Assembly: GCA_046330315.1 (NCBI GenBank)
Contig: JAXLSZ010000011.1
Span: 81,250-145,249, forward strand
Direction: 5' to 3'
DNA: 64,000 bases
Origin: JAXLSZ01 sp046330315
Lineage (GTDB): Bacteria; Actinomycetota; Thermoleophilia; Solirubrobacterales; 70-9
Position 1 is the first letter of the stretch. The number at the start of each line of letters is the position of its first letter. The notes under the pieces are model-generated. The model did not search any database and was not told the origin of the DNA. It saw only the letters and a program-made list of their open reading frames with translations. The position numbers were made by a program, and so were the translations under genes. Below, piece by piece: positions 1 through 8,624 of the stretch.

Positions 1-69
1 TTCCGCCTCAACATCGAGGCGCAGAACTGGCTGAGCGGGCTCGGGCTCGACTTCTGGAACCAGGTCTAG
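1..69 (+). CDS. C-terminal end of a truncated upstream gene
   Basis: Frame 1 is open from the left edge of the window and closes at a TAG at 67-69, giving the last 22 residues of a protein that ends in DFWNQV. The rest lies outside the window, so no family can be named. It is called coding only because codon use is GC3-rich and the stop is followed at once by a repeat-filled spacer, as for other gene ends here. Confidence 0.45.
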   Translation, partial: FRLNIEAQNWLSGLGLDFWNQV

Positions 70-100
70 ATTCTGCAGCCGGGTCAACCGGATCGCAGCA

Positions 101-212
101 TGCGGACCTCCGCTGCCACGGGCGGGATCGGGAGCGTGCGGAGTCCCGCTGCCACGGGCGAGATCGGGAGTGTGCGGAGTTTCGCTGCCCTGGGCACAAG
201 AAGTCCACACGG
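101..212. repeat. 36-bp tandem repeat running into a hairpin-like dispersed element
   Basis: Two 36-bp units (101-136 and 137-172) start with TGCGGA and differ at a few positions. The third (from 173) diverges halfway and becomes an element bounded by GTGTG at 170 and CCACAC at 205-210. That 170-212 segment resembles 47659-47699 over most of its length: both have GCTGCY..TGGGCA in the middle and AAGTCCACAC at the end. A short AGTCCACACGGCT duplication follows. The whole 70-254 spacer has no convincing gene. Confidence 0.7.
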
Positions 213-254
213 CTAGTCCACACGGCTCGGGTCCGGGGCCCCGGCCGTCGTGTC

Positions 255-545
255 CTAGACCACTTTCGGCGGAGTCGCCGGGGTTGCGGTCTCCAGCTCC
301 TCCCCCACCGCCTCGAGCTCCTCGAGCCCCTCGCCGCGGAGCTCGCGCGAGCAGACGATTCGGAAGCGGCCGGTGCCGATCTCCGGGTCGCCGACGATCG
401 GCAGGCCGCGAATCTCCTCCCAGCCGAGCCGGTCCGCTTCGAAGGGGTTCATCCGCACCTCCGCCGCCGGGTAGGGGCAGTTCGAGTTGTGCTGGTCTAT
501 CGCCTTCGAGATCGCCTCGAGGTTCTTGGCCTCCGGGCTCGCCAC
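255..545 (-). CDS. hypothetical protein, 96 aa
   Basis: GTG start at 545, TAG stop at 255-257. The protein is small, soluble and acidic at its C-terminus, with no signal peptide or membrane segment. The middle carries a well-ordered stretch (PYPAAEVRMNPFEADRLG, then two glycine-bounded strands ending RIVCSRE), which looks like a real fold. It is divergent from the 2TM gene, with 33 bp between the two starts, so the two probably share a promoter region. I do not recognise the family. Confidence 0.6.
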   Translation of the reverse strand: MASPEAKNLEAISKAIDQHNSNCPYPAAEVRMNPFEADRLGWEEIRGLPIVGDPEIGTGRFRIVCSRELRGEGLEELEAVGEELETATPATPPKVV

Positions 546-578
546 ATCGCAAGTCTACGTTCCTGATAGAAACGTCGC

Positions 579-863
579 ATGGATCCAGATGTCGCCCCCA
601 CCGGGGAGCAGGAGCTCAGAGAACAGGCGATCGAGCGCCTCAAGAAGAAGCGGGACTTCCGGGTGCACGTCCTCATGTACCTGCTGGTCAACGCCTTCCT
701 GATCGCCATCTGGGCGGTCAGCGGGGCCGGCTTCTTCTGGCCGATGTTCGTGCTCGGCGGCTGGGGGATCGGGCTGGTGGCGAATGCCTGGGACGTCTAC
801 GGGCGAAAGCCGATCAGCGAGACCGAGATCCAGCGCGAGACCGAGCGACTGCGCGGCCCCTAG
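579..863 (+). CDS. 2TM-domain small membrane protein
   Basis: 94 aa. The layout fits the 2TM domain family: a charged amphipathic N-terminus (residues 10-28, ending KKKRDF), hydrophobic segment 1 at about 30-48, a short loop, hydrophobic segment 2 at about 51-70, and a polar helical tail. The loop has paired aromatics (GFFWP) and segment 2 has GGWGIGL, both typical. In other proteins this domain is often fused to sensor kinases or regulators, but here it stands alone. The biochemical role is unknown. Confidence 0.75.
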   Translation: MDPDVAPTGEQELREQAIERLKKKRDFRVHVLMYLLVNAFLIAIWAVSGAGFFWPMFVLGGWGIGLVANAWDVYGRKPISETEIQRETERLRGP

Positions 864-900
864 CCAACTGCCCCGCCGCCCCCTCCCCTAGGTTTGGGCC

Positions 901-1965
901 GTGGCCGGGAACCGCTGCATCGCACACCTGGACATGGACGCCTTCTACGCTTCGGTGGAGCTTCGGCGCCGGCCCGAGCTGAGGGGAAAGCCGGTGGTGG
1001 TCTGCGGTTCCGGGCCCAGGGCGGTGGTGACCACGGCCAGCTACGAGGCGCGCCGCTTGGCCGGGATCCAGTCGGCGATGCCCGCCGCGACGGCCCGCCG
1101 GCGCCTGCCCGACGCGATCTTCATCGCTCCCGACTTCGAGGCCTACAGGTCCGTCTCGCGGGAGGTGATGGCGATCGTCAGGGACGCCGCTGAGACGGTC
1201 GAGGTGGTCGGCCTCGACGAGGCCTACCTCGACCTCAGCGGCCTCTCCTACCCAAAGGCGACGATGCGGCGCATCGCCACCTGGATCCGGGAGGCCACCG
1301 GACTGAGTTGCTCGGTCGGGATCGGCGAGAGCAAGCTGCTGGCCAAGGTCGCCAGCGAGCTGGCCAAGCCGGCGGGACTGGTCCGCCTGGGGCGCGAGGA
1401 AGCGATCGATCGCTTTGCGGGCTCCTCGCCGGGGATGATCCCGGGGATCGGGCCCAAGACGGTGCGGCGCCTGGAGTCGCTGGGAGTGCGGACGCTCGCC
1501 GATCTCCGCGAGAGTGACCTATCCCGGCTCCAGGCCACCTTTGGAGAGCGCACCGGTCACTGGCTCCACAGCCGCTCGCGCTTCCAGGATGCCGCGGAGG
1601 TCGAGCCGGTGCGAGAGGCCAAGTCGCAGTCCACCGAGACGACGTTCGACACCGACGTCGCCAGCCTCGATCGGATGGAGCGAGCCGTGCTGACGCTGAG
1701 CCGCGACCTCTGCGCGCGGCTCCGTGCCCGCAGCCTCTCCGGGCGGTCGGTGGCGATCAAGGTCAGGCTCGACGACTGGACGACCGTGACCCGCGCCAGG
1801 ACCCTGGAGGACCCGACCGACGACCCGGCCACCGTGGGCCGGGTCGCCGTCGAGCTGTTGCGCGAGTACTCCCCCCCGCGGCCCGTGCGGCTGCTCGGGG
1901 TCAGGGTCGCGGGCTTCGGGCGCGACCCCGCCGGCGATGGCGGCGACCAGCTCCGCCTCGTCTGA
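901..1965 (+). CDS. dinB: DNA polymerase IV (Y-family translesion polymerase)
   Basis: 354 aa, GTG start. Palm motif 1 HLDMDAFYASVE (residues 9-20) supplies the first catalytic Asp (D11), and GLDEAYLDLS supplies D106/E107. SVGIGESKLLAKVASELAKP (about 138-157) and a helix-hairpin-helix IPGIGPKTVRRLESLG (about 180-195) follow, then the little-finger domain (about 240-345). The protein ends in QLRLV, a plausible beta-clamp-binding tail. All catalytic residues are present, so it should be active, unlike the ImuB homologue at 56.7 kb. No LexA-type box is visible directly upstream. Confidence 0.95.
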   Translation: MAGNRCIAHLDMDAFYASVELRRRPELRGKPVVVCGSGPRAVVTTASYEARRLAGIQSAMPAATARRRLPDAIFIAPDFEAYRSVSREVMAIVRDAAETVEVVGLDEAYLDLSGLSYPKATMRRIATWIREATGLSCSVGIGESKLLAKVASELAKPAGLVRLGREEAIDRFAGSSPGMIPGIGPKTVRRLESLGVRTLADLRESDLSRLQATFGERTGHWLHSRSRFQDAAEVEPVREAKSQSTETTFDTDVASLDRMERAVLTLSRDLCARLRARSLSGRSVAIKVRLDDWTTVTRARTLEDPTDDPATVGRVAVELLREYSPPRPVRLLGVRVAGFGRDPAGDGGDQLRLV

Positions 1966-1980
1966 CACCCTGCGTCTCCC

Positions 1981-2132
1981 GCCCCCGGACGCGGAGCGGG
2001 AAGTGCCCGCAGCCTCGCCGCCTCCGGACGCGGAGCGGGAAGTGCCCGCAGCCTCGCCGCCCCCGGACGCGGAGCGGGAAGTGCCCGCAGCCTCGCCGCC
2101 CCCGGACGCGGAGCGGAGGAGGCGGCGAGCCT
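1981..2132. repeat. 39-bp tandem repeat downstream of dinB
   Basis: Three full units at 1981-2019, 2020-2058 and 2059-2097, nearly identical, begin GCCCCCGGACGCGGAGCGGG. A fourth, partial unit (from 2098) switches to a different ending, GGAGGAGGCGGCG. That last version (2099-2132) shares 29 consecutive bases with the minus strand of the repeat inside the deacetylase gene at 44.1-44.2 kb. The array fills the spacer between the convergent dinB and RlpA-like genes and stops right at the RlpA stop codon. Confidence 0.9.
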
Positions 2133-3044
2133 TCATCGACTCGCCAGCACCACCCCCAGCCCCGGGAACCCGAGGCGCTGCTTGGTCGCCGTGGTGAGGT
2201 CGTAGTCGCGACCGGCGACGTAGGGGCCGCGGTCGATCACCGGGACCGTCACCTGGCGTCCGTGGTAGCGCAGCGTCACCCGCGTCCCGCAGGGCAGGGT
2301 CTTGTGCGCCACGCCCATCGTGGAGGGCAGGAGCGTTCCGCCGCAGGCGACCCCGTTCCCGTACAGCCCCGGCCCGTAGTAGGAGGCCATCGCGTACCGG
2401 AAGACCGTGACCCGGCGCGAGAGGCTGGCGCTCCCCGCGGCCAGGCCGTTGCGGCCGACGTAGGCGCGCAGGCGGTAGGTGCCGGTGTGGCCGGGCCGCC
2501 AGCCCAGGCGGAAGACGCCGCGGGCGCTCGTGGCGTCCCGGGTGACCTCACCGTGCGGGCCGCGGATCACGACCTTCACCGGACGCCGTCCGCCCGGCCG
2601 CACCCGGCCGCGCAGGCGGATCGGGTTGCCGGCGATCACGTGATGACGGGCGACATGAAAGGAGGTGCGGGAGCGCACGCGGATCCGCTGCGGAGCCGAC
2701 GACCGCCCGGTCGAGGGGACGGCTCTCAGAGAGCCGCTCACCCTGGCGGTCGCCCGGGTTCGGTAGGAGCCCCCCCGGTCGGTGTGCACGGTGCGCAGCA
2801 GGGTCCAGCCCGCTCCCCCCGAGCGGCGGAACTTGATCCTGACCAGCAGCCCGCGATCGGTCGGGACGTGCCCGCCGAGCCGGAAGCGTTCCCCGAAGGC
2901 GAGCGTGCGCCCGGCCGCGGAGATTCTCGCCGCCTTGTTCGTATCGGAGGCCGCGAGGGCCACCTGCGTTGTTGTCGCGGCCGCGGCGGCCAGGAGCACT
3001 GCGCCGGCCGCGGCACGCCTGTGCCAGCGACGGTTGCGTCGCAT
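2133..3044 (-). CDS. RlpA-like double-psi beta-barrel wall protein
   Basis: 303 aa. A basic N-terminus and Ala-rich hydrophobic run (residues 1-32) form a Sec signal peptide. Residues about 35-215 look like two beta-sandwich modules (repeated GxFRLGW/TGTYRLRAY-like strands). The C-terminus (about 216-303) is an RlpA-type double-psi beta-barrel: ASYYGPGLYGNG, HKTLPCGTRV and VPVIDRGPYV, with the conserved Asp in DRGPY. RlpA domains bind or cleave peptidoglycan. There is no SPOR domain. A c-di-AMP riboswitch directly upstream on the same strand fits a wall-remodelling role controlled by osmotic or wall stress. Confidence 0.85.
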   Translation of the reverse strand: MRRNRRWHRRAAAGAVLLAAAAATTTQVALAASDTNKAARISAAGRTLAFGERFRLGGHVPTDRGLLVRIKFRRSGGAGWTLLRTVHTDRGGSYRTRATARVSGSLRAVPSTGRSSAPQRIRVRSRTSFHVARHHVIAGNPIRLRGRVRPGGRRPVKVVIRGPHGEVTRDATSARGVFRLGWRPGHTGTYRLRAYVGRNGLAAGSASLSRRVTVFRYAMASYYGPGLYGNGVACGGTLLPSTMGVAHKTLPCGTRVTLRYHGRQVTVPVIDRGPYVAGRDYDLTTATKQRLGFPGLGVVLASR

Positions 3045-3049
3045 CTTCG

Positions 3050-3227
3050 ATCACTCTCTTTCTCAGCTGCCTGCGGGGTTAGCTGACGGGCTCGCGAGCG
3101 CCGGCGTGCGCCGGCCTTCCCGCTAAGGGCGGATCACCGCCCTATTCGCCCCTGCCGCCCGGCGCCAGCCGGGCGGCGGTTGGTTCCCCCGCTCGTCCCG
3201 CGCCTGGCGGGACGACTCGGCAGATCG
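3050..3227 (-). promoter_or_regulatory. c-di-AMP riboswitch (ydaO-yuaA class)
   Basis: Read on the minus strand this leader holds the class hallmarks in order: GGGGGAACCA near 3187, a strong GC hairpin (3146-3174), GGCGAATAGG, GCGGTGATCC, then CCCGTCAGCTAACC near 3075-3090, followed by GCAGGC and AAGAGAG before the RlpA start. ATCTGCC at the 5' end can pair with GGCAGCT at the 3' end as the closing stem. This class usually lowers expression when c-di-AMP is high and is commonly found ahead of actinobacterial rpf/rlpA-type wall genes. Recognised by eye, not by a covariance model. Confidence 0.85.
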
Positions 3228-3388
3228 GTTCCATGCCTATGTGGAGACCGAACACCGTAGGAGGGGGTCCGCGGCGCTTGTGTGAGCGCCCTCACACTCC
3301 CGCCTTGCTGCATGATCGCTTTCAAACGGCTTTGCAGAGCGGAATCGGCGGCGTGGCCACGCACGAGTGCGCTTGTGCGAAGATCTCC

Positions 3389-4855
3389 GTGGTGGGTGAG
3401 GATCGCCTCAGCGGACTGGACGCGTCGTTCCTTCACATGGAGCGCGACGGCGCCCACATGCACGTCGCTTCGACGATCATCCTGGAGGGGCCCGCCCCCC
3501 ACCACGAGGAGCTCCGCGAGCACATCGCATCGCGACTTCACCTGGTGCCGCGGTTCCGCCAGAAGCTGCGCTTCGTCCCCTTCGCCCAGGGCCGTCCGGT
3601 CTGGGTGGACGACCCGCACCTCAACCTCGAGTACCACATCCGCCAGACCGCCCTGCCGCCGCCGGGCTCCGAGGAGCAACTCCGCACGCTCGCGGCGCGG
3701 ATCTTCTCGCAGCAGCTCGACCGCTCCAAGCCGCTCTGGGAGATGTGGCTTGCCGAGGGGTTGGAGGGCGGCCGCTTCGCCCTGATCACGAAGAGCCACC
3801 ACGCCCTCGTGGACGGGGTCTCGGGCGTCGACATCACCAACGTCCTCTTCGACCTTGCCCCCGAGCCCGAGGCGCCGGTGGATCCCGGATCCAGGTGGCT
3901 GCCGCGGCCCGAGCCGACCGACGCCAAGCTGCTCGGCGAGGCCCTGCTGGAGCGCGCCACCAGCCCCGCGGAGATCGTCAGGGGCGTCCGCGCGACGCTG
4001 CGGGGGCCGCGCCAGGTCGCCACGCAGGTGCTGGGTGCTCTGAGCGCGGCGAGCAAGATGATCGGGGCGGGCATGTCGGCCCCCCACACCCCCTTCAACG
4101 TGGAGATCGGCCCGCACCGCCGGCTCGCCTTCGTGCGAAGCGATCTGGACGAGTTGAAGCGGATCAAGAACGAGCACGGAGGCACCGTCAACGACGTCGT
4201 GCTCTCGGCGGTCACCGGGGCGCTGGGCAACTACCTCAGGGCCCGGGGCCACGACACCGGCGAGCTGGAGATGCGCGCCATGGTCCCGGTCAGCGTCAGG
4301 GCGGAGCACGAGCACGGCGCGCTCGGCAACCGGGTGGCGGCGATGATGGCGCCGCTTCCGGTCTGGTGCGAGGACCCGGTCGAGCGCCTGCGCCTCCTCA
4401 CCGCGACGATGGGTGACCTGAAGTCCTCCGGCCAGGCGGTCGGCGCTCAGATCCTCACCCAGATGACCGACTTCGCGCCGCCGACGATCGCGGCCCAGGC
4501 CGCGCGACTCACCCCCCAGCAGCGCTTCTTCAACCTGGTGGTGACCAACGTCCCCGGCCCCCAGATGCCGCTCTACCTCCTGGGGCGCGAGATGGAGGCG
4601 ATCTTCCCGATGGTCCCGCTGGCCCAGCGCCAGGCGCTCTGCGTGGGGATCATGTCCTACAACGGCCAGGTCAACTTCGGGCTGATCGGCGACTACGACG
4701 CGATGGCCGACCTCGACAGCTTCGCGATCGAGCTCGCGGCCGCGGTCGAGGAGATCTCCACGGCCACACCCAGGCGCGGGCGGAGGCCGGGACGGAGGGA
4801 TCGCAAGCCGCAGCCTCCGCTCGCTGAACCGGGAAGACAGCCAGGGGTGGTCTAA
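3389..4855 (+). CDS. wax ester synthase / diacylglycerol acyltransferase
   Basis: 488 aa from GTG 3389 (GTG 3392 is equally possible). An upstream in-frame ATG at 3233 would add 52 residues unlike the family, so it is not used. The catalytic HHxxxDG motif is HHALVDG (about residues 137-143). PLW (about 115), ND (NDVVLSAV) and LSGLDASFL at the N-terminus are also typical. The enzyme joins fatty acyl-CoA to fatty alcohols or diacylglycerol at the membrane, making storage lipid. The last 25 residues are Arg/Pro-rich and probably disordered. Confidence 0.92.
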   Translation: MVGEDRLSGLDASFLHMERDGAHMHVASTIILEGPAPHHEELREHIASRLHLVPRFRQKLRFVPFAQGRPVWVDDPHLNLEYHIRQTALPPPGSEEQLRTLAARIFSQQLDRSKPLWEMWLAEGLEGGRFALITKSHHALVDGVSGVDITNVLFDLAPEPEAPVDPGSRWLPRPEPTDAKLLGEALLERATSPAEIVRGVRATLRGPRQVATQVLGALSAASKMIGAGMSAPHTPFNVEIGPHRRLAFVRSDLDELKRIKNEHGGTVNDVVLSAVTGALGNYLRARGHDTGELEMRAMVPVSVRAEHEHGALGNRVAAMMAPLPVWCEDPVERLRLLTATMGDLKSSGQAVGAQILTQMTDFAPPTIAAQAARLTPQQRFFNLVVTNVPGPQMPLYLLGREMEAIFPMVPLAQRQALCVGIMSYNGQVNFGLIGDYDAMADLDSFAIELAAAVEEISTATPRRGRRPGRRDRKPQPPLAEPGRQPGVV

Positions 4856-4925
4856 CCCTTCAGCGGCCGCCGAGGGCCTTCCGGCCCACCCGGAGTTCCC
4901 GCGGCCCGCCGAAGACCCCGCGGCC

Positions 4926-6464
4926 TCAGCGCCGCAGCCTGGCCCTGAGGACGAAGCGCACGTCGTTGCCCGTGTAGCGCCAGCCGAGGGCACCGACGCC
5001 GGCGATCGCGGTGTCGGCGTTGACGAGCACCGCGGTGATGCGGTCGAAGCGCTGCGGATCGGGCAGGCCGACCGCAAGCGAGCCCGGGCCGCGGCGCATC
5101 CTGAAGGCGGAGACGACCGTTCCCGCGGTCTGCGAGCCGATCCGCCCGACCAGGCAGATCGCCACCGAGGCGCGGCTCCGCACGGTGGCGGTCAGCTTGA
5201 GCGCCCGCCCCGGCGCGGGGGCCACCCGCAACAGCCTGTAGGTCGTGTGGTCCAGCGAGCGGAGCCGCCGGGCGCCGTTCGTCGGGAGCGAGCCCTGGCG
5301 GGCCACGTCGGGATAGCTGTCGCCCTCCGGAAAGGCGGTGTCGACCCGCCACTCGGCCAGGTCGCGGGCGAACAGCGCGAAGTCCCGATCGAAGTCCGAA
5401 GCCCCCGCGGCCTCGATCGCCGCCCCGTAGGAGGCCACCGAGAAGGCGGTCGGCCGGGCGCCGAGCGCGTCCTCCCAGGCGGTGCGGATGAGGTCGGGGC
5501 CGTAGCGATGGGCAAGCCAGTGGTTCCACACCGCGGACCCGTAGATCTTGATGCTGCTCCGGGTCAGAGGGATCCGGAACCGGTCGTTCCACCGACTCAT
5601 GTAGCGCAGGTAGTCGTTCACCGATCCGTAGACCCGGTCCTCCATCCAGGTTGCGCTCGACTCCATCATCCAGAGGTCCTGGAAGGTGTCGTAGCCGAAC
5701 TGCAGCACGTGGTTGTACTCGTGGGCGAGCGTGACCTCGATGTCGGTGATCGACGTGGTGCCGGGGAACTGCGCCGAGGAGTAATCGTCGTCGAGCACGA
5801 GGTAGGCGTGGCGCCGGCGACCGGCCTGGCCCGGGTCCGGGCTGGCGTACCCGAAGAGGGTCTCGCCGACGTCCGCGAGGTAGATGTCGGTCCTGGCGTT
5901 GCCGCCGAGGGTGCCGTCCGGCCTGGGCGCGCGCCACCCCAGGGTGCCGTTCTCGGTCGCGTGGACCTGCTCGGCGACCGCCTCGACCTGGTCCACGAAG
6001 TCGGGCACCCCGTTCGCCGGAGAGAGGTCGGTGAGGTCGGGAGCGTCGGCGAAGGCTGCGCTGTTCACCCAGTGCACGCAGAAGTGGGCGGTGCAGTCCG
6101 AGGCGACCTGACTGCGGGCGGCGGGAGGGTAGGAGTGGCCGTCGGGGTCCATCGGGTCGGTCGGCCGGGCCAGCAGGCTCGCGACCCGCCGGCGCAGGCC
6201 TCCGCTCAGGGACGGCAGGGCCCGTGCCAGTCGCACGTTGATCGGGGTCAGGTGGCCGTGGCGGTGCCCGGCTTCCGAGGCTCTCGCACCGGCCGCCGTC
6301 TCACCGAGCAGCGCCCGGGCCCGCTCGACCAGGCGGTTTGCCCGGGCCCGCTCGACCAGGCGGTTTGAATGGGCCCGGCCGGAGCCGGGTGCGCCGGCTG
6401 CCGAGGCGGGAAGCGCGAGGGCGACCAGCGCGAGGCATGTGGCGGTCGCCCTCATCGCTCGCAT
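4926..6464 (-). CDS. secreted HExxH metallopeptidase, MXAN_6640-like
   Basis: 512 aa from ATG 6464 (ATG 6455 is also possible); a longer in-frame start at 6590 would run into nadE. A Sec signal peptide (about residues 1-25) is followed by a duplicated nine-residue unit NRLVERARA, then a mature region opening with a CTAHFCVHW Cys pair. The zinc motif HEYNH (about 238-242) is followed by a likely third ligand in MMESSATWMED. The C-terminal third is beta-rich. This fits the family of putative secreted metalloproteases with an HExxH site; substrate unknown. Confidence 0.8.
   Translation of the reverse strand: MRAMRATATCLALVALALPASAAGAPGSGRAHSNRLVERARANRLVERARALLGETAAGARASEAGHRHGHLTPINVRLARALPSLSGGLRRRVASLLARPTDPMDPDGHSYPPAARSQVASDCTAHFCVHWVNSAAFADAPDLTDLSPANGVPDFVDQVEAVAEQVHATENGTLGWRAPRPDGTLGGNARTDIYLADVGETLFGYASPDPGQAGRRRHAYLVLDDDYSSAQFPGTTSITDIEVTLAHEYNHVLQFGYDTFQDLWMMESSATWMEDRVYGSVNDYLRYMSRWNDRFRIPLTRSSIKIYGSAVWNHWLAHRYGPDLIRTAWEDALGARPTAFSVASYGAAIEAAGASDFDRDFALFARDLAEWRVDTAFPEGDSYPDVARQGSLPTNGARRLRSLDHTTYRLLRVAPAPGRALKLTATVRSRASVAICLVGRIGSQTAGTVVSAFRMRRGPGSLAVGLPDPQRFDRITAVLVNADTAIAGVGALGWRYTGNDVRFVLRARLRR
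6313..6366. repeat. 27-bp tandem duplication inside the metallopeptidase gene
   Basis: Two identical 27-bp units (6313-6339, 6340-6366) encode NRLVERARA twice in the region just after the signal peptide. The unit is a multiple of three, so the frame is kept. Confidence 0.9.
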
Positions 6465-6528
6465 CGTCCGCAGGCTACAAACCGCGCTGGCCGCCCGGGT
6501 TGCGCCCTGGCGGCGATACTTCACCGCG

Positions 6529-8220
6529 ATGCAGGCTGCGGACCCTCCGACCCTCGCACTGGCGCAGATCAACCCGACCGTCGGCGACATCGACGGAAAC
6601 GCCGCGAAGGTCGCCTCCTGGATCGCCGAGGCTCGCGCCGAGGGGGCCGGACTGGTCGTCTTCGGCGAACTCTGCCTGCCCGGCTACCCGGCCGAGGACC
6701 TCTACCTCAAGCGCCACTTCGTCGAGGCGAACATGCGTGCCCTCGAGGAGCTCGCGGCCGGGGTCGAGGGCATCGTCGCGCTGGTCGGCTTCGCCGAGCC
6801 CGTCTCACCGGGCCCGGTCGGCCGCCGGGTCTCCAATTCGCTGGCGGTCCTCGCCGACCGGGCCATCCAGCTCGTCTATCGCAAGAACCGCCTCCCCAAC
6901 TACGCGGTGTTCGACGAGCAGCGCTACTTCGAGCCCGGGACGGAGCCGGCGATCGTCGACGTCGCCGGAGAGGCCGTCGGCCTGACGGTCTGCGAGGACT
7001 GCTGGGTCGAGGGCCCGCCGGCCTCCCTCGAGGCCGAGGCGGGAGCCACGGTGATCGTCAACCCCTCCGGCTCGCCGTACCACCGCGGAAAGGGGCGGGA
7101 GCGAGAGGAGATGTTCGCCGACCGGGCTCGCACCTACGGGACCCACTTCGCCTTCGCGAACCTGGTCGGGGGCCAGGACGAGCTGGTCTTCGACGGCCAG
7201 AGCCTTCTCGTCTCCCCGCGGGGCGAGGTGCTCGCCCGCGCCGCCCAATTCGAGGAGGAGATGCTGCTGTGCCGGTTGGGCGGGGACCGGGCCGGCAGCC
7301 TCGCCGAGCCGCTCTCCGACCTCGACGAGGTCTATGGCGCGCTGGTTCTCGGCCTGCGCGACTACGTGGCCAAGAACGGCTTCGGGCATGTCGGGCTGGC
7401 CCTTTCCGGCGGGATCGACTCCGCTCTGGTCGCCCAGATCGCCTGCGACGCGGTCGGTGCGGAGAACGTCTCCTGCGTGGTCATGCCCTCCCCCCACTCC
7501 AGCGCCGAGACCCAGGAGGACGCCAGGCTGATCGCCTCGAACCTCGGGGTCGAGATGATCGAGATCCCGATCGAGCCGATGATGTCGGTCTACGAGGAGG
7601 CGCTGCGGGACCCGATCGCCTCGACCTCCCCGGGAAACGCGGCGGTCCGGGCTCCGCTGCCGCGCGACCCCGCGCGACCCTCCGAGCCGGACCTCGCCGC
7701 CGAGAACATCCAGGCGCGGATCCGCGGCAACCTGATGATGGCTCTCTCCAACCGCCACGGCTGGCTGGTCCTCACGACGGGGAACAAGAGCGAGATGTCG
7801 GTCGGCTACGCCACCCTCTACGGCGACATGGCCGGCGGCTTCGCGGTGATCAAGGACGTCCCCAAGACGCTGGTCTACGAGCTGGTCGCCCGCCGCAACG
7901 AGCGGGCCGGGAGGGACCTGGTGCCCCGCTCGGTCTCCGAGCGGCCCCCCTCGGCCGAGCTGCGGCCCGACCAGCGCGACGAGGATTCGCTGCCCCCCTA
8001 CGAGACCCTCGACCGCATCCTGGAGGGGTACGTCGAGCGCGACCAGGGACGCGAGGAACTGGTCGCCCAGGGGCTGCCCGCGGGCGTCGTGGACGAGGTC
8101 ATCGCGATGGTTGACCGGGCCGAGTACAAGCGCCGCCAGGCGCCACCGGGGATCCGCATCACCCCGAAGGCCTTCGGGCGGGACCGCCGCCTGCCGATCA
8201 CCAACCGCTTCCGCGGTTGA
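6529..8220 (+). CDS. nadE: glutamine-dependent NAD(+) synthetase
   Basis: 563 aa. The N-terminal carbon-nitrogen hydrolase domain has the Glu-Lys-Cys triad in FGELCLPGY, KNRLPN and VCEDCW, and releases ammonia from glutamine. The C-terminal synthetase domain has the ATP-pyrophosphatase P-loop SGGIDS (residues 293-298) and TTGNKSEMSVGY, and amidates nicotinic acid adenine dinucleotide to NAD+. ATG 6529 was chosen because the residues that follow match the usual N-terminus (LALAQINPTVGDI); longer in-frame starts overlap the divergent metallopeptidase. Full length for the two-domain type. Confidence 0.95.
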   Translation: MQAADPPTLALAQINPTVGDIDGNAAKVASWIAEARAEGAGLVVFGELCLPGYPAEDLYLKRHFVEANMRALEELAAGVEGIVALVGFAEPVSPGPVGRRVSNSLAVLADRAIQLVYRKNRLPNYAVFDEQRYFEPGTEPAIVDVAGEAVGLTVCEDCWVEGPPASLEAEAGATVIVNPSGSPYHRGKGREREEMFADRARTYGTHFAFANLVGGQDELVFDGQSLLVSPRGEVLARAAQFEEEMLLCRLGGDRAGSLAEPLSDLDEVYGALVLGLRDYVAKNGFGHVGLALSGGIDSALVAQIACDAVGAENVSCVVMPSPHSSAETQEDARLIASNLGVEMIEIPIEPMMSVYEEALRDPIASTSPGNAAVRAPLPRDPARPSEPDLAAENIQARIRGNLMMALSNRHGWLVLTTGNKSEMSVGYATLYGDMAGGFAVIKDVPKTLVYELVARRNERAGRDLVPRSVSERPPSAELRPDQRDEDSLPPYETLDRILEGYVERDQGREELVAQGLPAGVVDEVIAMVDRAEYKRRQAPPGIRITPKAFGRDRRLPITNRFRG

Positions 8221-8225
8221 GGGCG

Positions 8226-8624
8226 CTAGGAGGGGCGCGGGCGGACCGCGACGGTCATCCGCGCCAGCGCGCAGAGCTCCCCCGAGGAGTTGGTCGCCTC
8301 CGCCTCCCAGATCCAGGTGGTGCGCCCCCGGTGGCGTGCCCTGGCCGCCACCTCGATGTGGCCCTCCCTGGTCGGCTTCAGGAAGCTGACGTCGATGGAC
8401 TGGCCCATCACGGTCATCCCCTCGGCGGCCACGGCGAGCGCCGTGGCCCGCGAGCAGACGCTCTCGACAAGCGTCGAGACGATCCCACCGTGCACCAGCC
8501 CCACGGGCTGGAGGAGGTCGGGCCGGACCGCGATCCGGGCCCGTGCCTGGTCGGGATCGTCGTCGAGCCACTCGGTCCCGATCAGCTCGTCGAAAGGCGA
8601 GGCCGGAAGGTCGCGGGCGTGCAT
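8226..8624 (-). CDS. PaaI-family hotdog thioesterase
   Basis: 132 aa, the normal length for a single hotdog domain. The motif LVHGGIVSTLVES (about residues 43-55) is the PaaI/YdiI-type active-site helix with its HGG turn, followed by the beta-strands FLKPTREGHIEVAARARHRGRT. Members hydrolyse acyl- or aryl-CoA thioesters. It is convergent with nadE (5 bp apart) and divergent from the next gene. Substrate cannot be told from sequence. Confidence 0.85.
   Translation of the reverse strand: MHARDLPASPFDELIGTEWLDDDPDQARARIAVRPDLLQPVGLVHGGIVSTLVESVCSRATALAVAAEGMTVMGQSIDVSFLKPTREGHIEVAARARHRGRTTWIWEAEATNSSGELCALARMTVAVRPRPS

Noticed and set aside
1519..2136. Antisense protein with PPDAER or SASGGGEAAGT repeats near dinB
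   Set aside because: It is a shadow of dinB plus the 39-bp tandem repeat; the real gene is on the plus strand with full polymerase motifs.
3233..3388. N-terminal extension of the wax ester synthase from ATG 3233
   Set aside because: The added 52 residues do not resemble the family, and GTG 3389 places the conserved N-terminus at the start.
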